From Desmodesmus armatus (lineage: Eukaryota; Chlorophyta; Chlorophyceae; Sphaeropleales; Scenedesmaceae), in assembly GCA_007449985.2 (NCBI GenBank), contig VIIQ02000592.1:1-64000 (forward strand): DNA of 64,000 nt, in the 5' to 3' direction. Within the stretch, counting starts at the first letter, position 1, and each line of letters opens with the position of its first letter. This document shows, one piece after another, positions 31,869-50,324 of this stretch. The notes under the pieces were generated by a model. The model was not told the DNA's origin and made no database searches. It saw only the letters and a program-made list of their open reading frames with translations. Both the position numbers and the translations under genes were made by a program.

Positions 31869-34800
31869 ATGGAGGCAGTAGTAGATGTCTTTGTGTGGCC
31901 TCTGAGGATCCTGGGATTGGCAGCTCCGAAGGAGGGCGAGCTGGATCACATCCCACTCCTGGCTCTACCTCCAAATGTGATTGTGAACCACCTCGTGCCA
32001 GCTTTGAACCCCGGAGAGTGTGCAAACCTCACCCTGACATGCACCACTATGGCACAGCTCATGGCAGGCACAGTGAAGCAGCTGCAGCTGGACGGCAGGC
32101 AGATGTGCTATGCAGCCAGAAGTCCAAGGTTGCTGCAGGTGTGCATTTGATTCTAGCCTGTAGGCCTGGTTTGGGTCCACGCAAGTCCACTAGCGCAATC
32201 AACTGACTTGCAAGGCTGTAAGGAAGTAAAAGGATGTGACGAAGGTTGTCGCATGCAAGTTTGGCCAGCGATCAGGCCCAGGGGACTGTTGCAGGTCAGG
32301 GTTGACTCAGCTGCTGCAGCCCATGCATTGACCAGCACTGCCCTAAGCCTGAAATAACCTTGGAATCAATGTCAGTCAACACCGCAATACTAGTGGTTGG
32401 CCTGTTGTCAATGCCCGCCAACTGACTGGCTAGCTTGCGAGTCTGGACGGGACCCTGTCTGTCTGCTCTGGCCATAATGATAAGGGGCCTTCATCTAGAC
32501 AAGTCGCTTGCCAAGTGACCCTGCAGCTTGCCAATGTGTGCATGGTGCTTTGGCCACTGCCACAGCTAGCATGCCTTTGCCGCCCTACTGCAACCCAGAC
32601 CTCCTACCATTTGTGACCGCTGTCTCAGTGCCATCCCTCCCCTCCTCCTCCACCTCCTCCTCCTCCTCCTCCTCCTCCCCCTGTCTTGTCCGCAGCTCAC
32701 CAACGTGCGCATGCTGAACCTGACACTGCACAGCTGGCATGACATCGGCTTTGCAGCACCCCGCATGCTGCTGTACCTCTCAACGGGCCTGCCGTATGTG
32801 GATGATGTTGTGCTGAGGGACCAGTCTGCTGCTGACGAGTACGAACCTCTGGGCACACCCGTCACACCCGCGGGCATGGCAACAGCGGCTGCAAACTTTG
32901 CTTCGTCGCTGTGGGCAGGTGAGTGGGTGGAAATCCAGTCAGCTGCTGGCGGTGCTTGTTGAGGTGCAGCATCTTTGCAGATCATGTCTGTTCAACACAA
33001 GTAGTATCTGCTGCGTGTTGGCAAGACTGAGTGCGTTTGGCGAGCAGTGGTGTACAGCACTGTGACAAAAGAAACCGTCACCAAGGGGGTGGAGTACTGC
33101 ATCAGACCATTGGTTGTCAAGTAGAGTTGCTACCACGACTAACGCACCACCGGCAACCAACACATCTACTAGTAGTACTTGTGCTAGGTAGTGCCAGGAG
33201 TCCCGGGTCATGCATATGCTGTGGCACTGCTGCTGTGTGCTGATGTTATGCTAGGTGTGCTGCGCTGCAGGTGCCCCAGACCCCATTCACTGTGAGGGCT
33301 GTGGGTATGAGAATGAGCGCACTGACCTGAGCTGCATACTGATATCACTGCTGGCGCTGTTCCCAAGGCTGAAGCGCCTGGAGATAAACACCAAGGTATG
33401 CACTGGTGCAGGGCTGGCCGCCAGTGTGGTCGGACCACACTTTCCTTGCAGAAATGGCGTGCCAAGCCAGCGCAGTGCTTAGCAGAGCTCAGCTTGAACA
33501 AGCATACGACTTTCCTGGTTGAATACCAATCGGGATGAATCAATGCATGTGGGGCACATGACACGGTGGCACACTGTGTTGGCCACTGCGGGTGGCGGCA
33601 GATGCCAACACATGCAGCCTAGCTCCTGCAGCAAGGGTTGGTGGAGCACAGCCAACTGACAGCCAACAGTCAGACACAGTCTGGCACTGTCTGGCAGTAT
33701 GGCCGCCGGCACTGACTGCCAGTGGACGCAAGCAAGACTCATTGCACTTGCACCGGTAAAGATGTGCCCCCTTACCTCCGCCTGCTCCTCCCCTCCCGCC
33801 CCCCGCTGTTTGTCTGCCTGCTGCATGTGTCCTGCTGCCTCAGCTGCTGTCTGATGCTGAGCTGTGTGCTGTGGGCCGCTTCAGGGAGCTCACCAGCCTC
33901 ACACTCAACAGTGAGGATGGAGTCATGCCAGGTGACACACACACCTCTGAAGGGTCACCACCCCCGTCAGTCACTTGCTGAAGGCATGTAGACCGTCCTC
34001 CATACCACTACTTGTAGCTGGCAGCACTCAGCCCAATCAGCAGTAGCCGTGGGCAGCGTGACGGAGCCAATTCGAGTCGCTGGTGCGTTGGCAGCTGCAG
34101 TTGCGCCTGCCGTCCTGTTTGTGTCGCACAAACGGTCTCAGCGCTCAGTGAAAGCGCAGTGTTTGGCTCACCGGCTTGCACCTGCGTGGCTTGCCCCTCT
34201 CGCAGGTGCTCTGTGCAGTCTGTCTTCCCTAACTCGCCTGCGGGAGCTGCGCCTTGGGGATGTGGACGGCAACAATGTGAGCCCAGCAAACCTGGCCGCA
34301 CGGCATGCTCAAACTATCTTGGTCGCTGCTTGCAGATGTTGTGCTAGTTGCGCGCAGCTGGGGAGTGCAATGAGCGTGCTTGTTTTCAGCAAACGTGCTT
34401 GGAGCAGCAGCCACATCCATGCGTGAAGGTCTGCATGCAGATCCATCCCCTGTTGCACCTGCATGCAACCGTTGCTTTGAAAGCACACTGTGGACTTGTG
34501 CTGCGCTGCAGCCTGAGGATGTGGAGACCGTCTGCAACATGGTGTCGATGCTCACTTCCCTCCACATGGGGTACTGCCCACGCCTGCAGGTGGGGCGGTC
34601 ATACTTTGCCTCTTACCTCGAGCTCAGCCCGGCATGAACATACATGCCAACAACATGATGAAAGTAGAGTAGACCTACGTCGTCTTTCCAACCTCACACC
34701 ATGGCATGTGTAGCACAGCATACTGCAGATAACTAGCAGTAAACCTATCAATGGCATGTTGGCTGTTCCACTTACCAGTGAAGTGGCGGTAGTGTTGATG

Positions 34801-37800
34801 GGTTTATGGTGACTCACTACTGGATAGCCGTGATCACTATGCATAGGCTGGGCTGTGTCAAATCAGGGTGCTTCACAAGTTACAAGTGCATTGACATTGA
34901 GCTGCAGTGCAACACTCCCGTAGACTGTATCAATTCGACCTCTCCTTGTGTGCTTGCATGTTTCCTGGATGCAGCCGCCAGTGCTGCAGCGCTGCCGCCA
35001 GATCCAGTCAGCTGTGCTGGCACACCGCGCTGAGCAAGCAGCGCGCGACGCAGAGAACGCGTGCAGGGCAGCTCAAGGACTCATCAGCAAGACAGCACAT
35101 GCAGCAGTATCCCTGGTGGGCAGTGTGGCATCCGTGGTGTTGCCGGGTGTGGGCAGCTATGCCAGCAGTCCTGTGGAGCTGCCGAAGTCCCAGCAGCTGC
35201 TGCAGGAGGCTGGCGTGGCTATTGATGTTGAGGATGGGGACGGGGCAGACAGCGCAAACACAGGTGTGGGTGAACTAGGAGGACTGTAGACTGGTGCAGC
35301 CACTAGAAGTTGCGCCGCAGTGTCATGGTGTGCGCTGCAGCACATCACGATATGCAGCTGTGATTACCTACTATTGAGCGTGCCCACTTGTGCCGGGTGC
35401 AGAGTGTGCAGGGTGTTGCTTATACCTTGGCAAGGCTTGTAGCAGCTATTGCAAAATACTTTCTGACTGCATACCCCTCAACAACATTGCATGCATCAGC
35501 CGTTGGTGGAGGTGGAAACCCGTTCTTGCCCTGTGTATGCTTCCTGCCTGCCTCGTGTAGCCCACAGCACCAATGCAGCACAGGCAGCACTTGCTGCCCT
35601 ATCATCCAACCTGCCTGGCGGCAGCCTCACAAGGGGCACCGCCGACCCACCGCCGCCAGCCTACTACGATGACCCTGGCACTACTGCATCTGTGCAAGCA
35701 GCCAGGCACCCTGAAGCCCTACAGTACAGCGCGCAGCAGCAGGTGCACAACATCGCCCACAACCTATCACCAGCAGGACCGGCGGCCACACAAAGCAGCG
35801 GGGCGTCTGACAGTGCAGATTCAGGGACGGTCAGCGGTGCTATGCAGCGGGTGTTTGTGCAGCTGGACAGCAGTGCAGTGAGCAGCGCGAACAGCAATTT
35901 GGGGAATCTGCAGGTTGTGACTGAGCTGAGTGTGAACATAGATGCTGAGGAGGGGGTGGAGATTTTGAAGGAGATGAGTGAGCTCTCACTCCTGGAGTCA
36001 CTCATGGTGGACAGCACTGACGAGTTCAAGTTTGACCCAGGTGCGGGGCCAGGGTTGACCGTGAGATTCAGCATGCATTGGGGGTGTCGTTCTAGTAAGA
36101 TGCATCTGCCAGCATGCATCATGGAGTACTCCAAGAGGGGGCTTGCACGCACTTTTCAAGCGGCGCACAAGCCTCCTACACACTTGTTGGCGCCACCACC
36201 ACATGGTGGTGGCGGTGGTGATGCATCACTACTGCCGCCAGCTCAACCTCAGCACTGCCTGCGCGCGTGCTGGTGGTGCCTTGCAGGTTTCCAGCCATTC
36301 CACCACACAACCAACCTCATCAAGTGAGTGCACACCCAACCATGCATTACACTATGCTGCCCGGCAGCATAGATGATCCAACAACGTGATCACGGTGTAG
36401 CACTTCAAGAAGGCTTCTTCTTCTTCACGAATCGACACGACCGGCAAAGTCAGCACAGTGTGTGTTGCTCAACACTTTGCAGCTCATGCATTGCCCAGCA
36501 CTGCGCAAGGTTTATCACAGTAACATGTTGACACGTCTATCATCTGCTGACATCCATGACAATTCACACATGCTCTTGGTGGTTATGCAGCAGCATCTGG
36601 TAAATATTCACATAGTCCATCTGCACATATATATATACATACGTATACTGGCCATCCATAAATGCAGCCGCTGTATGCTGCTGCTTCACCTCCAGGCTGG
36701 GCATCACCATGCCCATGTCTCTGGCCAACACCCGGAGCCTGAGTAAGTGCAGGCAGCTCAGGGAGCTGCTGTTGTGCGCTCTGCCGGAACAGATATTGGA
36801 GAAGGGGAGCTTTGACCAGGTGGGGATGCATGGTGGGTGGCCAGATGCCGGCCGCAGCACTCGGTGGGGGGCATGTCACACAAACACGGTATTTGTGATT
36901 GTGTTTCTTTGCCTGCGGACAGTCTCTCTCTGCATGCAAGGCAACGTTGCAGCCAATAGTTGCAACCTGTTCAAGCCGCTAGTAGCGGCATCCTCGCAAC
37001 CTCAAGCCGACCTGAAGTTGGGGATGGCGTGCAAGTATACTTCAAATCACGGATTGGGTAATTTCCCAACATTCACCCTGGTCATGTGTAGGCTGAGCCC
37101 TTCAGGTGTATCTATCTAACCGCTGTTTGTATCATGATGATCACGTTTTGTGGCTTTGTGGCTGTTGTGTACCGCGACACGGCACACCACAGCACCCATC
37201 AACCCACCCAACCACCCAACCACAACCCACCTTGCTTGACGCATCACGTCCAGCAGCTTTTTTTTGGGTCAAGAAGCCTTGAGTGAGGATCGCATTGCTG
37301 CCCCGCGGCATTGTCCGCTTGCAGGTGACCCGGCTGGAGCTGCTGGATGTCTCGCAGAACAGACCCAATGAAGCACTGCTGCAGGTACGCACACGGTCAC
37401 AGGCTTGGTGGATTGTAAGGGAAGGCAGCCTTTGAAAAACAGGTTGTCCAGGCTGGCAGTTAGGCCACGCCGCTGGCAGAGTAATGCCTGCTGGTGCCAA
37501 GTTGAAGGTGACTAGGAGCATGAGGTGCAGGATATGTCCTGATCATATCATCCACTCGCACCAGGTGTCAGTGCGACTGTGTTGTTGTGTGCTGTCGGTT
37601 GTCCCAAGGGTCCAGCACGAGCTCTGCTCTGCACTACACTGCACTGCACCTTGCATGCATCCAGATACATTCTGGTATGTCCTGCTCCTCCCGCAGGCCT
37701 TCCCCACCGTCGCCCACCTCATAATCCGGGCCGGTGCTGACGACACCACCCTCAACATGATCGGCCACAACATGACCACCCTGCGTCACCTGGAACTTTA

Positions 37801-38736
37801 CAACCTAGCTGTGGGCTACAGCCGCGGCGGCCTCAAGGGTGTAGCACACCTGCAGAGCCTAAATACCCTCATTTTGGAGTTGGCGCCGCCCTTCAGGGCT
37901 TTAAACCTGGGGAATAGTGGCCACAGCAGCGGCTGGGGGCCCGGGGTCGTGCTGGGGGCTGCAGGCATTGTGGGTGAGGTTGCTGGGGACTTGAGTGCGG
38001 TGGCGGGAAACCTTGGCGTGCCGCTGCTGGGGACGAATGCCATTACGGCCTTCAGCCCCCCACATCAGTTGAATGCCGGCATGGTGAGTGTGGTGTGCTC
38101 GATTGAGATGGCATACGTCTAGCCGCTGGAAAGCGCGCAAGGGGGAAGAGGGGTGAGGCATACTTACTAGGCCTCACTGCCTCCTGCTCCTAACTGCCAG
38201 AGATAGTACGGGTCTGGCTGGCAGTGTGGCAGGATCAGTCTAGTGTTTTGGCGGTCTTTCCGTCGAACACGCAGCAAAGCCTTTCATTCTTCAGTGAGTG
38301 TACGCTTGCATGTGGCAGAATGTGCACATGCATGTTCACCCTCAGCATCTGCGCATGCATGCACAAATGGCCCCTGTGCACCTCGTGCTATTGCTGCAAA
38401 ACAACTGCGCTCCTTTCCCCTTTGCCTCTGCTGCTGCAGTTCCACTTGCTCACCAGCTCAGCTTCCAATGTCTGGTTCCCCAAGCTAAAGGAGCTTCGCC
38501 TACTGGGCTACGTTGCTGCCTCAGACACAGACCTACCAGCCTTGACTCACCTCACATCCCTAGAGACACTCCACCTGCACCTGGAGAAGCCGAGCAGGGG
38601 GCTGGCAGGGCGGGTGACGCTAAGGGGGCTGTGGCAGCTGGCACAGCAGAGCAGAGTGCTGGGGGAGGTCCGGCTGACGGGGGCGATGGAGACGACGCTG
38701 ATGGTGCCCGGCAGGAGGCCTGGGGTGGGACTGTGA
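31869..38736 (+). CDS. F-box-like leucine-rich repeat protein
   Basis: Thirteen exons (31869-32138, 32696-32918, 33271-33395, 33844-33931, 34206-34276, 34512-34589, 34975-35263, 35561-36040, 36287-36323, 36696-36819, 37325-37384, 37697-38083, 38440-38736) join in phase to give 842 residues. The N-terminus (LLALPPNVIVNHLVPAL...CANLTLTCTTMAQL) has F-box-like spacing. It is followed by irregular LRRs: LFPRLKRLEI, FRELTSLTLNS, LTRLRELRLGDV, LTSLHMGYCPRL, CRQLRELLLCAL, TRLELLDVSQN, TTLRHLELYNLA, LQSLNTLILEL, FPKLKELRLLGY and LTSLETLHLHLE. Exons 7-8 add about 250 residues of Ala/Ser/Gly-rich linker with a small hydrophobic stretch. Such proteins usually present substrates to SCF ubiquitin ligases through Skp1, but the F-box match is modest and the LRRs might serve another scaffold role. 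Exon lengths of 37-125 bp track single LRRs. Confidence 0.82.
32641..32682 (+). repeat. CCT-rich microsatellite in an LRR-gene intron
   Basis: A (CCT)n-type run lies directly upstream of the acceptor for exon 32696-32918 and serves as its pyrimidine tract. Confidence 0.85.
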
Positions 38737-39615
38737 GGGGTGGCGCCACCACGGCGGATGAGCAATACGTGCCCTGGCCAGACAGCGCCATGGGCCGAGG
38801 GACATTGGATGGTGAGCGTCAGCAGTCCTGATGGGGGCATGTGATGGGGTTGCAACAATGTGTCCAATTGTGATGCATGGATGACGAATGGCCGTGCTCA
38901 GAAGTTGAGGGGTGGGTTGCATTGTGGAAGTTGACATCTTGCTGAGAGGGTTCATCTTGGGTCGCAACCCAGCCTTGCGTTCTTGTTGCAGGCTGGGTGC
39001 ATGGCGTGGCAGCGTGAAAGGGGTTTCCTGTAGGTGCAAATTCTTGCTGCGGGTACAGCGTGGGTTTTGGTGGTCCCGTTTGTGGTGCATGAATGTGTGC
39101 TTGTATGCCTGGTTTGACAATTACAGCTGTTGTGTGCCTGCCATGGAGGCTGCAACCAACATGTGTCGGCATGTGAACGCAACGTGTCGGGGCGGGAAGG
39201 GAGGGTGACATGACAGGTTTCACATCAGCGAGGGTTGCTTGATGCTGTAAGGATGTGATGGAGTGACTCTGAATGCTGAACACCAGCCAAAACCCTCAAG
39301 GCCTCATGGCTTTGTGCAAATTCATGGGCCAGCTGGGCCAGGCCAAGTTGATGGTCCGAGGGCAGCCGGACGTGTGCACATGATGATGGTTGGGAGAATA
39401 AGTAGGTTGAGCATCTTTCATGTGGTGCTGCGGTTGATTTCAGCATAAGAATCTTCCATGGAAGGTTGACGGTCACTGACTTGCGACATTCCTTTCGCTG
39501 TCAGGCGGATCGTCTCGGAATGCAGCATCTGGTCACTGGAAGGCTCAGTGTTCCAAGCAGATGCCCCGTACTTGTTTCTTACAGCTCCATCCGCACCCAA
39601 CAGGCAGTAGTGACG
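38737..39615. other. Intergenic region LRR / CDPK
   Basis: The two genes lie head to tail in the same direction. Short frames occur on both strands, none convincing. The last part holds the CDPK promoter and leader. Confidence 0.4.
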
Positions 39616-45294
<5,679 letters not shown>

Positions 45295-47172
45295 TTGTGT
45301 ACAAGGTGTGTGGCAACACATGTGGTGAGTGCGCTGTGTATGCGCTGTGTGTGCGCTGTGTGTGTGCGCGTGTCACGAGTGTGTGTATGAAGCTAGGGCC
45401 ATGCGCCCTTCCAGTTTATGTTGTGGGCGTGATGCTTATGCAATGCCGTTCCTTTCTTCATGAGGTTCAAAGAGGGCTCGTTGGGAAAGGGTGGGAGGCT
45501 GATTGGGCATGCAGGAAACAGCCCTACCTACCAACAGCCTTGCTGCTTCATGCAGGACGTGGGTTGTGGGTGGTGTTGAGGCATCATCATCTGGTGCTGC
45601 ATCTTCCTTGGTGCACCCCTGGGCACCGATTTATGATTCCTTTCTTGTGTTTGGGGTCAGAGAAATGAGGCAGAACCCTCAGGAACCAGTGTTTCCTTGC
45701 CCCCGTTTTTGACGATTTGTTTGTATGGCACTCTCGAGGTCCAGCTGCCACTTTGAGTTGTTGGTCTCGCCTGGTTGGAGTGTCAGCATGGGAGGTTTTC
45801 TTATGCAAATATGGCACCCCTGTGCTGGCTGTCACAACAGGGTTGCCTGTTTTGCAGCAAACTCTGTGCTTGCTGGACTCGCACGGCACCTCAATTTGAA
45901 GTATGACTAACAAGAACAGCCCAGGGTGGTTGCTGCCCCTGCACAAGCCTGGAGGCTGTCATATGATATGCCTGAGTGTCATGACATGGGTTGGAAGAGT
46001 GACAGCGTTTGTGTGGTGTGGTTTGAAGAGTGACCGTGTAGTTGGAAAACAGGCCTGCACACCATATCAAGTAGTAAAGGCCATGCATGTTTGTGTCAAG
46101 TTTGTTTTTGGATTTCCTATTCACGGCTTCTGCAGTTGGGAGCCAGCAGCATTTTTACATCATGCCCTGCCTCACATTTGACATGTGCATGCAGCAGTGG
46201 TGGTATTGCAGTCTTGTTGTTTGAGATTGGGCAGGGCGGGCACCTCCAGCACCCCACATGCCTGCTGGTGGCCTGTGTGTCAATATCGCAAAGACTGTTA
46301 TAACCAGGCTTACAAACCCTACTACTCATGGGGAACTGTTCCCCCCTGACTAGTACAATTCCTCCTCAAGGTGGAGCTCCATACATATGCTTTTTGCCCT
46401 GCTTTTCGCAGCAGGTTGCCCTAGTGCTTTCCACACGTGAGTTGAGTTGACACATAGCGTGCATGCGCATTTGTAGATAGACGTTGTTGTCCTTGTATGG
46501 TCAGAGCCTGCAGGCAATTGTCCTGCAGTGACTGTGGTGTGTGGGGTTGGCAGTAGGAGAATTTATTGTAAAATACAGCCATGAGGGTTCACAGTGGCGG
46601 GGACGAACATATCTACAGTGGGCATAGCATCAAGCAAGCTCTCACAGGTAGTACACGACTACTACACAAATGGTACACGAGTACCAGGCGCTGCATGCGG
46701 CTGCACACAAACACACTTGCTGCAGCTGGTTCAGCTGGCAGTAAGATACATGCGCCAGCCACACAACTCCCATGCAGTCCCCTCGTGTGGGAGATCCTTC
46801 AAACGCCAGCAGAACTGGATGCCAGCCAGAAAGCACCAGCACAACTCGCTGTACAGCTGCGCTAGATGAACTTCGCTGTTGGAGACGAGCACGCAGGAAG
46901 CGAGGCCTGACGCTACATAACGAACAAGTTTGTGACAAAGCAGACTACACAGCACAGCCCAAGCAGTGCCTATCAAGCTGCATGGCAGTCATAAACCACA
47001 CCAAGCAGAACACCACAGAACTGAAACAGCGATTGCATGAAAATGGACAACCGAGCCAGTAGCGACGCAGTGACAGGCACACCATAGGGAACCAGGGTGT
47101 TCAGGACCCCAGCTATATGGCAAAGCCCAGTAACATCCTCCTTCTGCACCCTGACTGAGTGGTCCTGCGCCG
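45295..47172. other. Convergent intergenic region CDPK / USP, no gene recognised
   Basis: About 1.9 kb between converging genes. There is a TGTGCGC simple repeat near 45330-45380. A plus-strand frame at 46581-46865 is open but shows no family signature. I see no RNA gene. Confidence 0.45.
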
Positions 47173-48623
47173 CTAGGTCTCATCACCCTTCACCACCACC
47201 ACTGGGCAAGGCACGCGCAGCATGGTGTAGTAGCTGACAGACCCCAGGCCCAGCAGGTTGTAGACGTGCCTGCAAATTGGAAACAGCACAAGCATGGCAA
47301 CACTGTCAACTTGTGGCCTACTTGGTGCTGCCAGCCTACGCTGGGGGTGGGGGAGGACCCCCACCCTCCCCCCTTGTGCCTGCATGCTCCTTCCTGGCAT
47401 CCTAGTGGGCTGTTCCTGACGCTCGCTGCGCGGTGGTGGTGCTGCTTGCAGGTAATCCTACTAGGCTTGATGGGGCTGCTGGACTCGCCGCTTTGGTCTG
47501 GACGCCTTCTATTGTACTGTGAGGTTGCTTTGTTAGGCTTTCGGTGCCTGGGGTGGCGGTGGGGGACCCAGTGCTAGTTACATTGTGTTCTGTGTTCCCA
47601 TCTTTGTGTGTTCCCAGTGTCTCCACAGGAAACCTTGCTACCTCCCCGGTTCCGGGCACTGCCTCACTGTCAACTTGTGACGTAGGGCGCACTGCAATGA
47701 CGTCCTTGCTGTCAGCTAGCTGCAAAGGGGTTGCCGAGGGTTCCTGACGCACTGTGCAGCTGGTGTTTACCCTTGCCCCCAAGGCTCCTGCACAAACAGA
47801 TGGCTGTTGGTCATGTGTAGTGCTGACGTTCGCATGTTGCAACAATCACAGAAAGCAGACACGTGCGCACAACAGGGTGTCAATGACACAACGCACCTCT
47901 GCCAACCATGCAGCCCTCTGCTGCCCAACACGACCATGTCAGCATTGCAGCACTCGACGTAGTTGGCGATAGTTGCCCCCACTCCGCTGGCGCCGCCATT
48001 TGCTGCAAGGGGTGTGATGCGCACATGGTCTGCTTGCACCTGCAAAACCCCAGCACAAGACACACATAAACCAACTCACAGGCCGAGACAGCAAGTGCTC
48101 AACCAGGCTGTTCATGTGGTGCACATCTGCCTGGCTTGCGGGCGGCTCTGTACTACACACAGTGTGTAGAACTTACCCCTAAGTTGGTGGCGTGGTGCTG
48201 CATAAAGCTGAGCAGCGCCTCTGTCTCTGAGTCGTGTGCATGCTGCTCACACCGCCACGCCTTGACAGTCGAGCTGCAGGCAGCTGGCACATCCGCGTCC
48301 AGCACCTACGAAAATACAATCAGGATGTTGTCGATGCTGCTGCTGCCTGTATCCCCATCGTTGACGTGTGCTGTTGCTGTCGGCCAGCCTGTCTGTTGCT
48401 AACGCACCTCTGCGGGGTATGGCCCAGCCACCCGCGGCACCACTGAAAGCAGGTGCAGCTGGTCTGCTCTGTCTGCACGGTAGATGTTTGTGACTGCCCA
48501 CTCAAGTGCCTGTAAGGAGTGCTGAGAATCGTCTACAGGCACAACCAGCAAGCGTGACTCCTGTTCTGGCTTGAGGATGTGCTTGGGTTGACTTGACGGC
48601 TGCAGGAAGCTGAACAATCCCAT
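47173..48623 (-). CDS. Universal stress protein (UspA family)
   Basis: UspA-fold proteins are small Rossmann-like proteins, many binding ATP, that act in stress signalling. Four exons on the minus strand (48623-48408, 48305-48177, 48039-47897, 47269-47173) keep phase and give 194 residues. The first strand reads RLLVVPVDDSQHSLQALEWA. Later comes ANYVECCNADMVVLGSRGLHG and the end SVSYYTMLRVPCPVVVVKGD, both standard USP blocks. The ATP loop is normally GxxG-x9-G(S/T); here GSRG is followed by 14 residues before GS, five more than usual, across the last exon junction. ATP binding is therefore uncertain. The N-terminal 20 residues are an unremarkable leader. Confidence 0.92.
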
Positions 48624-48861
48624 CTGCTAGCTCTCTACACTTGCTCAAGATCGAGAAGCAGTCATTGAGAGTCAAAGGCACAGCAGCACAATTGTGATGA
48701 TCTGTGACATAGACAGATCGCTCGGACTGGGAGGACTGCGCAAAAATAGATTTACAATACGGCGAAAATATGCCGGCTGCACACTCCGAAACAAACACGC
48801 ATTGGCCTCTCAACTCCTCAACTGCTCTGAACCCCCACTGCTGCGAAACCCCACTGCTCAA

Positions 48862-50094
48862 TTACCTACCCTCCCTGTGCTCTGAAGGTACCCATCGCTG
48901 CACCAGCACCTCCCTGACCTGAAAGTCATGTATGCAATCAAACTCGAGCAGCGACAGGCCAGGTGGCACCACAACATACAGCAGCATCATCTCCTTTAGC
49001 ACCTGGCGGGCCAGCCTGTGCATGATGCAGGCATCCAACCACGCCAGCTGCGTGCTGGGAAGTGAGGATGGTTGGGTTAGCAACCCTCCATCCTGCTGCA
49101 TGCCCTGCTGCCCTCCCTGCAGCCCTCCCTGCTGTGTTCCCTGCTGACCAGCAGCTGCTGCTCCTGGTGCTGCACCAACACCCTCCCCACCACCCCGTTC
49201 CTGCTCACAAGCAGCTACATCCCTAGCATCACCCGCCACCATGACTGTCACGACAAAGTCTGAGTGTGCATGCTCCGGGTGCAGCTGGTACAGCACATAG
49301 TCAGCACCATATGCCAGCCCCGGCAGTGGCAACCAGCCCAGGCTGCGCAAGTGGTGATAGGCAGCGTAGTGTGGGGCAAAAACCCCGGCCCCTCCTGCAG
49401 TGTGCTGGCAGCACCACTGCCACAAGTCCTGGCCTGCCAGCACAGCCACAGGCGCACTGCTGCCGGCCTCCTGCACAGATTCCTGCTGCTGCTGTTGCTC
49501 CAGACTCGTCAACACCACACCATCCGTATCCTGCAGCCCCTGCTGCCCTGTCCCATCCTGCTGCTGCAGCACACCCGTGCTGCTGGCGCCCACATGCACC
49601 TGACAGCACCTCAACACATGGCTGAGAAACACCGCCTCCTGCAGAGACACCTGCACTAACGACACCTGCACAGTACCCCCACCCTGCGTCTGCAGCGGCA
49701 ACGCAGCCGCAGGCGCTCCCCTCTTTCCCCTGCTGGCCTTCCGCTGCTGCGCTGCCCACACCCGCTGCCGATGCTGCTCGTATCGCCCTGCGAGCTCCTC
49801 ACTCGCTGCATTCAAGCCCGCTAAACCCACCACCAGCGCTGCAAGCTGTGTGTCCCTACCACTGCCATCCTCCCCCTCACCCCCAGTCGCTGTAGGGAGC
49901 ATCGGTGCTGCTGACTGCATGGCTGCCCTGCCCACACAGCAGCTGTCAAGAAGCCACGCCACAGGAGGCTCCACTGCCAGAAGGATGCGGCCCTGCAGTG
50001 CTGCTGCCTTGAGCTGCAGCTGGCTGAGGGTGGACAGCATGTCAGCTGCTGTGAGGTAGCTGCCTGGCACCAGATCACGCTTGAACTTAGTCAT
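48862..50094 (-). CDS. SEN2: tRNA-splicing endonuclease subunit, SEN2 type
   Basis: The SEN complex cuts introns from pre-tRNAs in the nucleus; SEN2 is the subunit that cleaves the 5' site. This single-exon gene encodes 410 residues, unusual here where neighbours have many introns. The N-terminal half is loosely conserved and Gln/Gly/Ala-rich. The nuclease domain contains SLQEAVFLSHVLRC, then FAPHYAAYHHLRSLGWLPLPG, LAYGADYVLYQLHP with the catalytic Tyr, HAHSDFVVTVM with the catalytic His, and LKEMMLLYVVVPP with the catalytic Lys near residue 367. It ends VREVLVQRWVPSEHREGR, as SEN2 proteins do. An insert of about 70 residues rich in Gly/Gln lies between the His and Lys motifs. The absence of introns and low-complexity inserts could reflect retroposition, but there is no poly-A remnant that I can see. 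Confidence 0.9.
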   Translation of the reverse strand: MTKFKRDLVPGSYLTAADMLSTLSQLQLKAAALQGRILLAVEPPVAWLLDSCCVGRAAMQSAAPMLPTATGGEGEDGSGRDTQLAALVVGLAGLNAASEELAGRYEQHRQRVWAAQQRKASRGKRGAPAAALPLQTQGGGTVQVSLVQVSLQEAVFLSHVLRCCQVHVGASSTGVLQQQDGTGQQGLQDTDGVVLTSLEQQQQQESVQEAGSSAPVAVLAGQDLWQWCCQHTAGGAGVFAPHYAAYHHLRSLGWLPLPGLAYGADYVLYQLHPEHAHSDFVVTVMVAGDARDVAACEQERGGGEGVGAAPGAAAAGQQGTQQGGLQGGQQGMQQDGGLLTQPSSLPSTQLAWLDACIMHRLARQVLKEMMLLYVVVPPGLSLLEFDCIHDFQVREVLVQRWVPSEHREGR

Positions 50095-50324
50095 GGTGGA
50101 CTGGTGCTGGCTGCTGAGTAGCCGAAGGTACTACAGGGTGCTGCAGAGTGCTACAGAGTGCAGCTACCGCTGGGGAGTGTGGTAAGTGTCGCAGCTTTGG
50201 GTGGGGGCAGGCTGTGGTGATACCCTGATGCTGAGCAGCAAGGAGTCAAGCTGTGGTCTGTGTTGCAGCAGCTGCTGCTGCTGTGGCTGCTGCTGCAAGT
50301 GCTGCTGCTGAGCTGGCGTGAGTC

